A stretch of DNA of 64,000 nucleotides, from assembly GCF_036345915.1 (NCBI RefSeq), contig NZ_CP107785.1, positions 7,068,001 to 7,132,000 on the forward strand, in the 5' to 3' direction. The stretch is from Nocardia sp. NBC_00565. Its GTDB lineage: Bacteria; Actinomycetota; Actinomycetes; Mycobacteriales; Mycobacteriaceae. The notes beneath the pieces are model-generated. The model worked only from the letters and a program-made list of their open reading frames with translations, made no database searches and was not told where the DNA came from. Position numbers and translations under genes: made by a program. Of this stretch, positions 26,758 to 35,447 are shown in pieces (position 1 is the first letter of the stretch; each line of letters opens with the position of its first letter).

Positions 26758-27252
26758 TCACATTTTCTGAAGACGACGCAGGATCTCGTCCAGCGCCGCG
26801 CGCCCCGGTGCGGGAGTCGTCTGATCCCGTAATGCCGAGTTGGCCGGATCGACCCAGCGCCACAATTCCGGGCCGAACTGCAATATCCCGGCGGCCTCGG
26901 TCGCTTTGCGGTTCTTGGCGACCCGCAGGCCGGTGGACAACTCGAATTCCTTGGCCAGCAACGGACGCAGATGCCGATCCCAGTCGGCTCTGGTGCCGTC
27001 CGCGCGGTCGGCCAGCATCTCCGCTCTGGCATGCCAGTGCCGCAGCATCTCCGCCGGGCCGTTCTCGATATAGTCCGATTCCGCATCGGTTATCGGTATC
27101 GACCGCCCCGTCAGCGACCAGATCAGCTGAACCATGGCCAGTGCCACCGGAATTCCGGCGGCGATCAGGAGCGCGCCGCGTGCCTTGCCGAGGGTGATGA
27201 GCTCGATCAGCCCGATGACGATCAGCGCACCGATCACGATCGCGCGGTTCAT
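26758..27252 (-). CDS. Membrane-anchored protein of the MoxR operon
   Basis: 164 residues. Two N-terminal membrane segments (MNRAIVIGALIVIGLIEL and ALLIAAGIPVALAMVQLIW) are followed by a soluble part with WHARAEMLADRADGTRADWD and FELSTGLRVAKNRKATEAAG. This matches the unnamed conserved gene often found between DUF4129 and moxR in Mycobacteriales. Its ATG overlaps the DUF4129 stop (bases 27249-27252). Function unknown beyond operon membership. Confidence 0.8.
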   Translation of the reverse strand: MNRAIVIGALIVIGLIELITLGKARGALLIAAGIPVALAMVQLIWSLTGRSIPITDAESDYIENGPAEMLRHWHARAEMLADRADGTRADWDRHLRPLLAKEFELSTGLRVAKNRKATEAAGILQFGPELWRWVDPANSALRDQTTPAPGRAALDEILRRLQKM

Positions 27253-28193
27253 ACCATCGCCCCTTGCAGATCCGCCAAAACGATACGCAGCAGCTGTTCG
27301 GCCCGCATCCGCTGCCACTCCAGCATCGAATGCGGGCTGAACCTGGCCTCTTCGAACAGCGCGACCAATTCCCTGGCCGACGCGTCGTGCAGGGCGCCGC
27401 GCTCGAAGGCTCTGGCCAGCACTTCCATCGGGGTATCCGAGGCCAGCGGCGCGGCCGCGCGATCGAAGGACAGGCCGCGTTCCATCGCGACATAGCTGGC
27501 GATGATGGCCTCGCGCGGATCCTGGCCGGGCACATTCATGGCGGCCAGGCCCATTTCGGCCGCTCGGGCCAGGGAACCGGCCACGGTCGGCGCGGCCGGG
27601 GGCACCGGCACCGGCACCACGCGCGGCTTACGCTGACCGGCCATCGCGACCACGATCAGCCCGATCAGCGCCGCACCGACCAGGACCACGGCGGCAATGC
27701 CGGCCAGCAGCAGCGCCGTACCGCTGAGATGGACGGATGTGGTGTCGGGGGTCGCCGCAGTGGTGACGACTTCCTCCGGGGTGCGGCCGGACCCGTCCCG
27801 CGGCACCGACGACGGCACCGGCTCACCCTCGCGACCGAAGCCGACGAAGAAGATGGCCGAGGCCGCCGCGATAATGAGCGAGACGACCGCGAGCGCGGCC
27901 AGTACGAGCAGACCCGTCCGGCCGAGCAGTCCGTGCTTGCGCTCGGAATCACGATCCACCTCCGGCATGGCCAGTGGGAGCCGGTGCTGGCTGGCGATCA
28001 CACCGGCGATCAGAATAACGACCGACACCGTGAGCAGCACCGGCATCAGCGCGACCGAGATCGCGGATGGCACCGAGCGGTGGTCGCCGAATTCATCGGT
28101 GCCCGGAATGTGGCCGCGCAGCGCGATCGCGGCACACGCCAGCAGCGTGATCAGTACGACCACGCGCGATATCGGCGCTCCCGCCCTGGCCAC
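27249..28193 (-). CDS. DUF4129 membrane protein
   Basis: 314 residues with four membrane segments (about 10-27, 45-67, 93-116 and 160-183) and a periplasmic loop between the third and fourth. The cytosolic C-terminus is DUF4129, with ASYVAMERGL, TPMEVLARAFERG and ELVALFEEARFSPHSM. It is the first gene of the five-gene MoxR operon. Such loci are thought to act in envelope assembly or stress. Bases 28194-28340 before it hold no gene and must carry the promoter. Confidence 0.88.
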   Translation of the reverse strand: MARAGAPISRVVVLITLLACAAIALRGHIPGTDEFGDHRSVPSAISVALMPVLLTVSVVILIAGVIASQHRLPLAMPEVDRDSERKHGLLGRTGLLVLAALAVVSLIIAAASAIFFVGFGREGEPVPSSVPRDGSGRTPEEVVTTAATPDTTSVHLSGTALLLAGIAAVVLVGAALIGLIVVAMAGQRKPRVVPVPVPPAAPTVAGSLARAAEMGLAAMNVPGQDPREAIIASYVAMERGLSFDRAAAPLASDTPMEVLARAFERGALHDASARELVALFEEARFSPHSMLEWQRMRAEQLLRIVLADLQGAMV

Positions 28194-28340
28194 CTGTTAC
28201 CACCACATCTGAGTACAGCTCTGAACAGGCACATAGTTACATGCCGAGTGGTCGGCTCGGGATGGAATCGAATACTTCGGATCGCCTCCTCTTTATCCCG
28301 CGCCGGGGCCGTTCCGACCGGCGTTTACGCCGGTTCGGCG

Positions 28341-29333
28341 CTATCGGAGCGCGCCTTGGTGGAGCTCGCCGAGGCGGCTTGCGGTCCGTGCGATGTCAGG
28401 GACCTCGCGGACGTCGGCGACCAGGTCCGACAGTGGTGTCCTGGCCTCGATCGTGAGCTCGAGATCCGCGTCGTAGAGCACGTCGATCAGGTTCACGAAG
28501 CGCATGGCCCAGTCGGGCGGGACGTCTCGCAAGGGCACGACATCGCACAAGGTCCACTGTCGAAAGCGTTGTGCGAGGTCGACGTAGTCCGAGGCGGCGG
28601 TGGCGGTACCGCACAGGGCGGTGAAATCGATGACGATCACGGAATCGTCGACGGCGCGGGCGCGGATTTTGCGGGTGCCGACCGGAATATCGATACCGGT
28701 TGGCGTTCCGCTTCGGTCGCGGCCGGTTGCGGCCAGGTAGCGTCCGGCCGCGAAGCCGGTCGTCGAGCCGCCGCGGGTGCGATAGTCGAGCGGACCATCG
28801 ACCGAGACGAGGTCCAGTTGCGCGATGATGCGCGCGATGGTCGGCAGGAAGCGGTCGTGGAACAGCGGGTTGGGCAGTAGCCGCCGCGGCGGGTAGTTCG
28901 AGGTCACCACCAACACGATGCGGTGTGCGAAGAGCACGTCGAGCATGCGGGCGATCAACATCGCGTCGCCGATATCGTGCACGTGGAATTCGTCGAAGCA
29001 GACCAGTTCGGCATTGCCGAGCAGACCGTCGATGGCCTTGTCGATGGATCCCGATTCGTGTGCGGCGGTGTGCAATCGGGCGAAGAAGTCGTGGAAGTGG
29101 AAGCGGCGTTTGCGGTTCGACGCGATGCCTGCGAAGAAGTCGTTCATCAGCATCGTTTTCCCGCGGCCGGGCCTGCCGTGCAGGTAGACGCCGCGATGAT
29201 GTTTCCTCGGCCGCCCATGCCGGTCGAGGAGTTCGAGCAGCCGAGCCCGAGCCCGGATCTGATCGGCATCCAAAATCAGCGCAGGTGAGCGCACGCCGGT
29301 CTCCGCGCGAACAACGATATCCCTGAGCTCCAT
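28341..29333 (-). CDS. zapE: AFG1/ZapE-family P-loop ATPase
   Basis: 330 residues. Walker A is GRPGRGKTMLMNDFF and Walker B is LVCFDEFHVHDIGDA, both diagnostic of the AFG1/ZapE family; TSNYPPRRLLPNPLFHDRFLP is the family sensor region. ZapE in proteobacteria acts on the division ring, while the mitochondrial homologue AFG1 aids turnover of respiratory subunits. The actinobacterial role is unclear. The ATG at 29333 begins the family sequence. A 24-bp palindrome lies between this gene and the divergent TetR gene, suggesting repression. Confidence 0.86.
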   Translation of the reverse strand: MELRDIVVRAETGVRSPALILDADQIRARARLLELLDRHGRPRKHHRGVYLHGRPGRGKTMLMNDFFAGIASNRKRRFHFHDFFARLHTAAHESGSIDKAIDGLLGNAELVCFDEFHVHDIGDAMLIARMLDVLFAHRIVLVVTSNYPPRRLLPNPLFHDRFLPTIARIIAQLDLVSVDGPLDYRTRGGSTTGFAAGRYLAATGRDRSGTPTGIDIPVGTRKIRARAVDDSVIVIDFTALCGTATAASDYVDLAQRFRQWTLCDVVPLRDVPPDWAMRFVNLIDVLYDADLELTIEARTPLSDLVADVREVPDIARTASRLGELHQGALR

Positions 29334-29344
29334 GCCATCCTCCT

Positions 29345-29368
29345 GATCCTCTACAGTTGTAGAGGATC
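29345..29368. promoter_or_regulatory. Perfect 24-bp palindromic operator
   Basis: Arms GATCCTCTACA and TGTAGAGGATC, 11 bp each, with spacer GT. It is centred between the zapE start (29333) and the TetR start (29398). The symmetry is complete, typical of a TetR dimer site serving both promoters. Confidence 0.8.
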
Positions 29369-29397
29369 GGGAAAGCCTGCCGCCAGAGAAGGTGATG

Positions 29398-29988
29398 ATG
29401 TCCACAACCGACCGGCGCACCGCACTCGCCGACGCGGCCATCGATCTGATCGCGACCCGGGGCATACGAGCGCTCACCCACCGCGCCCTCGATACCGCGC
29501 TCGACCTGCCCGCCGGGTCGGCGTCCTATTACTTCCGCACCAAACGCGCGCTCATCGAAGCCATCACGGACCGAATCACCACCCGCTCCCGCGACGACTT
29601 CACCGCCGCCCAATTGACGCTATCGATCCCCACCGACCCCTACGGCATCGCACACGCCATCGCGAGCTGGCTCGACCGACTGCTCGCCGAGCGCCGCAAC
29701 CACCTGATCGTCCGGCACGCACTCATCATCGAGCTGATCGGCGATCCAGAGCTGCACCACCGACTGACGCACAGCCTGTTCTCGATCGAGCGCGCACGAG
29801 ACCTCTTCCGCGCCTTGAACTTCCCGGACCCCGACGTGGCCGCCGCCGACTTCATCGCAGTGGTCGAGGGTGCTGTCTTCGACCGGTTCGCGGGCGCTCG
29901 CACGCACGTTCCGGCGGGCACTCCCGGCAGCGTCGATCAACTCGCCACGCTGCTGTCCCGCTACCTGGCCCAGCCTCGTTCGCTGTAG
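29398..29988 (+). CDS. TetR-family regulator divergent from zapE
   Basis: 196 residues. The N-terminal domain reads RRTALADAAIDLIATRGIRALTH, then ALDLPAGSASYYFRTKRALIEA, a TetR helix-turn-helix with the SYYF variant. The C-terminal domain resembles TetR_C-type regulators of the same class. ATG codons at 29395 and 29398 are both possible; 29398 has GAGAAGG 7 nt upstream. It probably represses itself and zapE through 29345-29368. The 3' end overlaps the convergent Nudix gene by 28 bp. Confidence 0.88.
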   Translation: MSTTDRRTALADAAIDLIATRGIRALTHRALDTALDLPAGSASYYFRTKRALIEAITDRITTRSRDDFTAAQLTLSIPTDPYGIAHAIASWLDRLLAERRNHLIVRHALIIELIGDPELHHRLTHSLFSIERARDLFRALNFPDPDVAAADFIAVVEGAVFDRFAGARTHVPAGTPGSVDQLATLLSRYLAQPRSL

Positions 29989-30401
29989 GTGAGACCGGTC
30001 GAGTAGGCATCGATTCCGGCCGCCGAATACCGAATGAGCGAGTCTTCCGGCAGCCCATCCAGCGAAAACCATTGCAGCTCATAGCTCTTATCCGGCTCAC
30101 GATTCACCGGCTCACCGCCCCATCGCGACGCATGAAAGAACAGCCCGAGCCTGGCTTCACGCCCAGAGCCGACCACATGCGCCGTGTGCACGAGACGCAA
30201 ATCCGCTGGATCAATGACCACCCCGACCTCCTCCCCCGCCTCCCGAACCGCGGCAGCAGTCGCGGACTCCCCCAACTCCACCTTCCCCGCAGGCAGATGC
30301 CACAGCCCATCGAACTCATCGTCACTACGCCGCTTACTGAGCAACACGTCACCACCCCGAACAAGCAGAATGTGCACATCGACAATATGCCGGTCGGTCA
30401 T
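29961..30401 (-). CDS. Nudix hydrolase
   Basis: 146 residues. The Nudix box is complete: GKVELGESATAAAVREAGEE followed by VGV (G-x5-E-x7-REUXEEXGU). The start is MTDRHIVDVHILLVRGGDVL and the C-terminal part has LGLFFHASRWGG. It hydrolyses a nucleoside-diphosphate-linked substrate; 8-oxo-dGTP or a nucleotide sugar are possibilities the sequence does not settle. It converges on the TetR gene. The 132 bp before it (30402-30533) show no gene. Confidence 0.9.
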   Translation of the reverse strand: MTDRHIVDVHILLVRGGDVLLSKRRSDDEFDGLWHLPAGKVELGESATAAAVREAGEEVGVVIDPADLRLVHTAHVVGSGREARLGLFFHASRWGGEPVNREPDKSYELQWFSLDGLPEDSLIRYSAAGIDAYSTGLTYSERGWAR

Positions 30402-30533
30402 GCCACACCTCCCACTACGCGCCGCTCCAACCTACGCCGCGCCGCCGGGCAGGCTGCTGGTGACCGCGTCCGGGGCGGCGATATCCACCTACGATCAGCC
30501 GGGGTCGACCAGCCAGCGGACCACTGGCCCGAA

Positions 30534-31709
30534 TCAATTGGCGCTGAGCACCAATCCGGATGTCGGAACGCCGGTGCCTGCGGTGACCAGGATGTTCTCC
30601 AGGTTCTCGACAGGATTGACCGAGGTGCCGCGGATCTGGCGCACGGCCTCGGCGATTCCGTTCATGCCGTGGATGTAGGCCTCGCCTAGTTGGCCGCCGT
30701 GGGTATTGAGTGGCAGGCGACCGCCGATCTCGATGGCGCCGTCGGCGATGAAATCCTTGGCCTCGCCGCGACCGCAGAAACCCAGCTCCTCCAGTTGCAT
30801 CAGCACGAACGGGGTGAAGTGGTCGTAGAGGATGGCGGCCTGCATATCGTCAGGGCGCAAACCGCTTTGGGCCCACAGTTGCTCGCCGACCAGGCCCATT
30901 TCCGGGAGACCGGTCAGAGCGTCGCGGTAGTAGCTCGTCATCACATACTGATCGGCACCGGAACCCTGTGCGGCGGCGGCGATGACGGCCGGCCGCTGCG
31001 GCAGATCACGGGCGCGTTCGACGCTGGTGACCACGATCGCGACACCACCATCGGACTCCTGGCAGCAGTCCAGCAGATGCAGCGGTTCGGCGATCCAGCG
31101 CGAATTCTGGTGCTCCGCCAGGGTGATCGGCTTGCCGTAGAAGAAGGCGGCCGGATTCACCGCGGCGTGTTTGCGATCGGCGACGGCGACCCGCCCGAAG
31201 TCGGCGCTGGTCGCACCGTAGACGTGCATATAGCGGCGCGCGACCATGGCCACCTGGGCCGCCGGCGTGCCGAGGCCCTGCGGGTAGGACCACCCCGCGT
31301 CGATGCCCGAGGAGGTCGGCGCGGTGGCCAGCGCGGTGGAGAACTGACCGAAACGTGACACCGAACGCTCGTTGAAGGCCCGATAGGCGACGACCACATC
31401 GGCGACGCCGGTAGCGACCGCCATGGCGGCCTGCTGAATGGTGGCGCACGCCGCACCGCCGCCATATCCGATGTGGCTGAAGAACTTCAGCTGCGGGATG
31501 CCGACGGCGCGGGCGACCGCGGCCTGGGTATTGGTATCCATGGTGAAGGTCGTCAAACCGTCGACATCGTCGGGCGTCAGACCCGCGTCGGCGAGCGCCG
31601 CGGTGACGGCCTCGGCGGCCAGCCGCAGTTCGCTGCGGCCGGAGTCCTTGGAAAAGTCGGTGGCGCCGATGCCGACGATGGCGGCCCGACCGGAGATCGT
31701 GTCACTCAT
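30534..31709 (-). CDS. ltp2: Sterol side-chain retro-aldolase (thiolase-like)
   Basis: 391 residues, thiolase-fold protein. In M. tuberculosis Ltp2 with ChsH2 cleaves 17-hydroxy-3-oxo-pregnene-carboxyl-CoA to androstenedione and propionyl-CoA, finishing side-chain removal. Family landmarks are IVGIGATDFSKDSGRSELRL, HIGYGGGAACATIQQAAMAV, the YDHFTPFVLMQLEELGFCG segment and NTHGGQLGEAYIHGMNG. The ATG at 31709 lies 5 nt after GGGAGG and overlaps the chsH1 stop. It is the last gene of the fadE34-to-ltp2 operon. Confidence 0.94.
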   Translation of the reverse strand: MSDTISGRAAIVGIGATDFSKDSGRSELRLAAEAVTAALADAGLTPDDVDGLTTFTMDTNTQAAVARAVGIPQLKFFSHIGYGGGAACATIQQAAMAVATGVADVVVAYRAFNERSVSRFGQFSTALATAPTSSGIDAGWSYPQGLGTPAAQVAMVARRYMHVYGATSADFGRVAVADRKHAAVNPAAFFYGKPITLAEHQNSRWIAEPLHLLDCCQESDGGVAIVVTSVERARDLPQRPAVIAAAAQGSGADQYVMTSYYRDALTGLPEMGLVGEQLWAQSGLRPDDMQAAILYDHFTPFVLMQLEELGFCGRGEAKDFIADGAIEIGGRLPLNTHGGQLGEAYIHGMNGIAEAVRQIRGTSVNPVENLENILVTAGTGVPTSGLVLSAN

Positions 31710-32154
31710 CATGGCCTCCCTCTGTTGCTGATCTACCCTCTGTTGCTGATCTAAGCAGGGCGATAACGGCTTTCGCCGTGATGTGGGCACCGAGGCTGTC
31801 CCGGCCGACCACATCGATATGGATGTCATCGCCCTCGACCGCGGATACGGTCCCGGACAGCGTGAGAGTGTCACCGGCATACAGCGGCACACCCAGGCGC
31901 AGCGCGACCGATTTCACGATGGCGCGCGGCCCGGCCCAGTCGGTGACGAAGCGCTGCACCAGTCCGGTATCGGTGAGGATATTGACGAAGATGTCCTTGG
32001 AACCACGGGCCACGGCCTTGTCCCTGTCGTGGTGCACATCCTGAAAGTCCCTGGTGGCCAGGGCCGTACTGATCACGAAGGTCGGATCGGCGTTGATGAC
32101 CAGTTCGGGCAGCACGGTGCCCACCCGCACGGTCATCGGTTCGACGTAGGTCAT
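31702..32154 (-). CDS. chsH1: MaoC-like hydratase subunit ChsH1
   Basis: 150 residues, single hot-dog domain. With ChsH2 it forms the heteromeric hydratase for the C22 sterol enoyl-CoA. TRDFQDVHHDRDKAV carries the Asp-His motif, and KDIFVNILTDTGLVQRFVTDW is characteristic. The ATG at 32154 overlaps the chsH2 stop. The C-terminus reads RSATEGRSATEG because of a perfect 18-bp tandem duplication, absent from related proteins as far as I recall. Its stop overlaps the ltp2 start. Confidence 0.93.
   Translation of the reverse strand: MTYVEPMTVRVGTVLPELVINADPTFVISTALATRDFQDVHHDRDKAVARGSKDIFVNILTDTGLVQRFVTDWAGPRAIVKSVALRLGVPLYAGDTLTLSGTVSAVEGDDIHIDVVGRDSLGAHITAKAVIALLRSATEGRSATEGGHDE
31718..31753. 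repeat. Perfect 18-bp tandem duplication at the chsH1 3' end
   Basis: CCCTCTGTTGCTGATCTA occurs twice head to tail at 31718-31735 and 31736-31753. It adds one RSATEG hexapeptide to ChsH1 and lies immediately before the ltp2 ribosome-binding site. Confidence 0.9.
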
Positions 32155-33125
32155 GCGATCACCCGCCAGACCGGCAGCACGGCCTCGTCGTCGAGCTGCT
32201 CGAACTCCACCCGCACCGGCAGCCCGACCTTCACATCGGCCGGGTCGATGCCGCGCAGTTCACCGAGCATGCGCACGCCCTCCTCCAGTTCGACCAACGC
32301 GACGACGAACGGCAGCTGCCGCCCTGGCACTTTCGGCGCGTGATGCACGACGTAACTGAACACTTCACCGCGCCCGGACGCGACGACGTAGTCGGTCTGC
32401 TCGGATTTGTCCTGCCAGATAGCCGGAATCGGCGGATGCCGCAGCGTGCCGTCCGGCAACTTCTGGATTCGCAACTCGCCGACTTTCGTACCCGCCCAGA
32501 AGAATTCGGTATCCCAGGAGACGAGCGGCTTGACTCGTTCGCCCACAGGCGCTTTCGGAGCCGCGCCGCCGCTAGCGACTGCTTGCAGGTCGCTCGAAAC
32601 AACACTGCCCGGTGCGAACTTCAGTAGCCGGAACAGCATTTCGGCGACGACCTCATCGCCCACCTGCCAGCTGGTCTGGAACGTGACGAACCAGCCTTCG
32701 CCGAGCGCCGTCTTCTTCGGCCCGCGGATCTCGGCGAGCCTGCTGGTCACCGCGATCTGCTCACCGACATTCACGTACCGGTGGTAGGTCTGCTGACAGT
32801 CGGTGGCGACCACGGAGGTATAGCCCGCGCTGTCGAGCAGCTCGGTCACCTGCGCCATCGGATCATCGGCCGGACGAGAACCGTTGAGCCCGAACATGGT
32901 CCACACCTGCGCCATGGCCGGCGGGGCCACGGTGCCGTAATGTCCGGCGGCGCGCGCGGCTTCCTCGTCGACGTAGATCGGGTTGTCGTCCCCGAGCGCC
33001 TCCACCCAGTTGTTGATCATCGGCTGGTTCACCGGGTCACGCCCGAGGCGTGGCGCGCAATCGCCCGCCGCGATGATCTTCTCGGCTGCGGCGGTAATCG
33101 CTTCCGGCGTCATGGTTTCCGGCAC
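32151..33125 (-). CDS. chsH2: ChsH2: MaoC-like hydratase domain fused to DUF35 domain
   Basis: 324 residues from a GTG with AAGGAG 6 nt upstream. The N-terminal hot-dog domain (about 1-175) partners ChsH1. The C-terminal DUF35 OB-fold domain (about 200-320, with VSWDTEFFWAGTKVGELRIQ and PFVVALVELEEGVRMLGEL) recruits Ltp2. Between them the linker reads VVSSDLQAVASGGAAP, encoded by an in-frame copy of the dispersed 31-bp repeat at 32569-32600. The gene lies between fadE29 and chsH1 as in the mycobacterial igr operon. Confidence 0.94.
   Translation of the reverse strand: MPETMTPEAITAAAEKIIAAGDCAPRLGRDPVNQPMINNWVEALGDDNPIYVDEEAARAAGHYGTVAPPAMAQVWTMFGLNGSRPADDPMAQVTELLDSAGYTSVVATDCQQTYHRYVNVGEQIAVTSRLAEIRGPKKTALGEGWFVTFQTSWQVGDEVVAEMLFRLLKFAPGSVVSSDLQAVASGGAAPKAPVGERVKPLVSWDTEFFWAGTKVGELRIQKLPDGTLRHPPIPAIWQDKSEQTDYVVASGRGEVFSYVVHHAPKVPGRQLPFVVALVELEEGVRMLGELRGIDPADVKVGLPVRVEFEQLDDEAVLPVWRVIA
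32569..32600. repeat. Dispersed repeat in frame in the chsH2 interdomain linker
   Basis: CCGCTAGCGACTGCTTGCAG followed by GTCGCTCGAAAC. It is read on the minus strand as VSSDLQAVASGG between the MaoC and DUF35 domains. Nearly identical in sequence and reading frame to the copy in the flavoprotein gene at 20965-20996. Confidence 0.88.
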
Positions 33126-33159
33126 GCGCGGCTCCTTGCTGTAGTCCCTGACGTGGGGT

Positions 33160-34320
33160 TCATCGAGGTACCCGAGGCAATTTCAGCCCGGATGAGGCGA
33201 CCAGTTCGCGCATCACCTCATTGACGCCGCCACCGAAGGTCACCACCAGGTTCTGCTTGGTCCGGCGGTCCAGCCAGATGAGCAGTTCCGCGGTGGCCGG
33301 ATCGGCCGGATCGCCATAGTGCCCGACGATCTCCTCGGCGAGTCGACCAGCCTCCTGCAGCGATTCGGTGGAGTACACCTTGGTGGCCGACGCATCGGCG
33401 ATCACGGTGGCCTGGTCCCCGTCCACGGTCGCCGCGACCTGCCAGTTCAGCAGCTCGTTGAGCCGGACCATGGCGTGGATACGGCCGAGCGAGCGGCGCA
33501 CATCGGCTTCGGCGAGTACGCCGCGCGGTTGCGCCCAGTCGTGCACCTTGTCGTAGAGCTGCTCGATCTTGCCGGATGGGCCCAGGCTCACCCGCTCGTG
33601 GTTGAGCTGGGTGGTGATCAGCTTCCAGCCCCGGTTCTCCGCACCCACGAGCATGTTCGCGGGCACCCGTACGTCGTCGAAGTAGGTGGCGTTGGTGTGG
33701 TGTGCACCGTCGCAGGTGATGATCGGCGTCCAGGAGTAGCCGGGGTCCTTGGTGTCCACGATCAGGATCGTGATACCGCGGTGGCGCGATTCGACCGATC
33801 CGGTGCGGCACGCCAGCCAGACGTAATCCGCCTCGTGCGCGCCGGTGGTGAAGATCTTCTGCCCGTTGACGATCCAGTCGCCAGCATCGTCGCGCACCGC
33901 GCTCGTGCGCAGCGCGGCGAGATCGGTGCCCGCCTCCGGCTCGGAGTAACCGATCGCGAAATGGATATCACCGGACAGGATTCCGGGCAGGAACTTCGCC
34001 TTCTGCTCCTCGGTGCCGAAGCTCTGCAGCGTCGGCCCGACCGTCAACAAGGTGACCAGCGGCAGCGGAACATCCGCGCGCACCGCCTCATTGAAGAAGA
34101 TCTGCTGTTCCATCGGACCGAAGCCCTGGCCGCCGTATTCCTTCGGCCAGCCGACCCCGAGCCAACCATCCGCGCCCATCCGGCGCACCACCGCCCGGTA
34201 GGCGTCACCGTGGCGGTTGACCGCCATCTCGGCCTCCTCCTCGGGAGTCACGAGATCGGCGAAGTACGAGCGCAATTCATCGCGCAGCCGACGCTGCTCC
34301 ACGGTCAGGTCGATGAACAT
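33160..34320 (-). CDS. fadE29: Acyl-CoA dehydrogenase FadE29 (ChsE2)
   Basis: 386 residues. With FadE28 it forms the alpha2-beta2 dehydrogenase that oxidises the three-carbon sterol side chain (3-OPC-CoA). FAD-binding segments are IHFAIGYSEPEAGTDLAALRT and VNGQKIFTTGAHEADYVWLA, and VTFGGGVNEVMRELVASSGL ends the fold. The start MFIDLTVEQRRLRDELR is at 34320 and overlaps fadE28 by 16 bp. The rest of the long upstream open frame is a shadow. Order fadE28-fadE29-chsH2-chsH1-ltp2 equals the igr operon. Confidence 0.94.
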   Translation of the reverse strand: MFIDLTVEQRRLRDELRSYFADLVTPEEEAEMAVNRHGDAYRAVVRRMGADGWLGVGWPKEYGGQGFGPMEQQIFFNEAVRADVPLPLVTLLTVGPTLQSFGTEEQKAKFLPGILSGDIHFAIGYSEPEAGTDLAALRTSAVRDDAGDWIVNGQKIFTTGAHEADYVWLACRTGSVESRHRGITILIVDTKDPGYSWTPIITCDGAHHTNATYFDDVRVPANMLVGAENRGWKLITTQLNHERVSLGPSGKIEQLYDKVHDWAQPRGVLAEADVRRSLGRIHAMVRLNELLNWQVAATVDGDQATVIADASATKVYSTESLQEAGRLAEEIVGHYGDPADPATAELLIWLDRRTKQNLVVTFGGGVNEVMRELVASSGLKLPRVPR

Positions 34321-35369
34321 CTGGCCCCCAATCGATCGAGTCGCAAGGATGCGCCGCCGAGCCAGCGGGCGATGTCCTTGGCCTGTGAGAAATAGCGGTG
34401 CATCGGATGGGTCACATCGACCCCGAGACCACCGTGCAGGTGATGGCATTTCTGCATGGCCGCGGGCAGTTCCGAGGCCACGGTGTAGGCGAGCACATCG
34501 AGATCGTCGTCGATCCGCTCCTGATGCGACGGCGTCGAATCCGCCTGTGCCAGTGCCCAGCTCGCCGAAACGGCGGCGGCATGCAGGGTCCGCGAGACGA
34601 CGTACACGTCGGCGATCTGCTGTGCGACGGCCTGGAATTCGGCGAGCGGCCGGTTGAACTGGCGACGAGTCCGCAGATGCTCGGCGGTCAACACCAGCGC
34701 ACCCTTGAGGAGTCCGTCCGCGGTCGCGCCGATCGAAGCGACGGCCAGCCGGTGCAGTTCGCCGAGACCGCCGGACAACAACTGCTCGACCGGAACCTCG
34801 ACCCGGTCGAGGCGCACCGTACATTCGGGAATCCCGCCGGATACCGGCGACGGGGTCAAGGTAAGGCCCGCCGCCCCCGAATCCACCAGCGCGATACCGG
34901 AATTCGTCGGGATCAACAGCCAGCGCGCCTGCTCCGCATACGGCACGGCCACCTTGTGACCGGTGATGCGCACGGCGTCACCGTCGGAGACCGCGATGGT
35001 CTCGGGCTTGACCACGAACGGGTTCGCGGGCTCGCTCAGCGCCGCGGTCAGCACCGCCCCCTTGGCGACCTCCGGATAGACCCGCTCGGCGACGCTGTCC
35101 GGCAACGACGCCAACAGCGGCAGTAGTCCGAAGCCGAGGGTCGGCAGGGCGGGCACCGCCACCGCGTCGGTGGCCAGCTCGGTCAACATGACCGACACTT
35201 CCGGCAGGCCCATGCCATCACCGCCGAACCGCTCCGGCAGCGCGAGCGAGAGCAGTCCGGTCTCGACCAGACTCGGCCACAGCTCGATATCGCGTGCCGG
35301 CTCACGCTCCAGCAAACTTACAACAACCTCGGCGACGGCGTCTTGGCCCTCGTCCCTGGTGAAGTCCAC
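34305..35369 (-). CDS. fadE28: Acyl-CoA dehydrogenase FadE28 (ChsE1)
   Basis: 354 residues, partner of FadE29. It starts MDFTRDEGQDAVAEVVVSLL and has the shortened acyl-CoA dehydrogenase fold typical of the ChsE1 subunit, with LALPERFGGDGMGLPEVSVM and FNRPLAEFQAVAQQIADVYV, and ends with LGASSLRLDRL-like sequence over the fadE29 start. cyp125, which precedes this gene in M. tuberculosis, is not found. fadE34 lies directly upstream instead, 78 bp away. Confidence 0.92.
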   Translation of the reverse strand: MDFTRDEGQDAVAEVVVSLLEREPARDIELWPSLVETGLLSLALPERFGGDGMGLPEVSVMLTELATDAVAVPALPTLGFGLLPLLASLPDSVAERVYPEVAKGAVLTAALSEPANPFVVKPETIAVSDGDAVRITGHKVAVPYAEQARWLLIPTNSGIALVDSGAAGLTLTPSPVSGGIPECTVRLDRVEVPVEQLLSGGLGELHRLAVASIGATADGLLKGALVLTAEHLRTRRQFNRPLAEFQAVAQQIADVYVVSRTLHAAAVSASWALAQADSTPSHQERIDDDLDVLAYTVASELPAAMQKCHHLHGGLGVDVTHPMHRYFSQAKDIARWLGGASLRLDRLGARCSST

Positions 35370-35395
35370 GCATTACTCCCAATAAATTCAGTATC

Positions 35396-35445
35396 GCTCC
35401 GCGATCCCATGAGGGGTGGCGGTCGGGCGACGGGTGGGCTCGTCG
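35396..35445. repeat. Copy A of a GGGGTGG-rich intergenic repeat
   Basis: The fadE34-fadE28 gap contains TATCGCTCCGCGAT followed by ATGAGGGGTGGCGGTCGG and GACGGGTGGGCTC. A close relative lies between znuA and znuC (42604-42660): ATGAGGGGTGGTGGCCGG then GGCGGGTGGGCCC. Both follow an ATCGC-N-GCGAT-like bit and lie just after a gene end or before a start, so they look like one small dispersed element. Confidence 0.6.
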
Positions 35446-35447
35446 AC

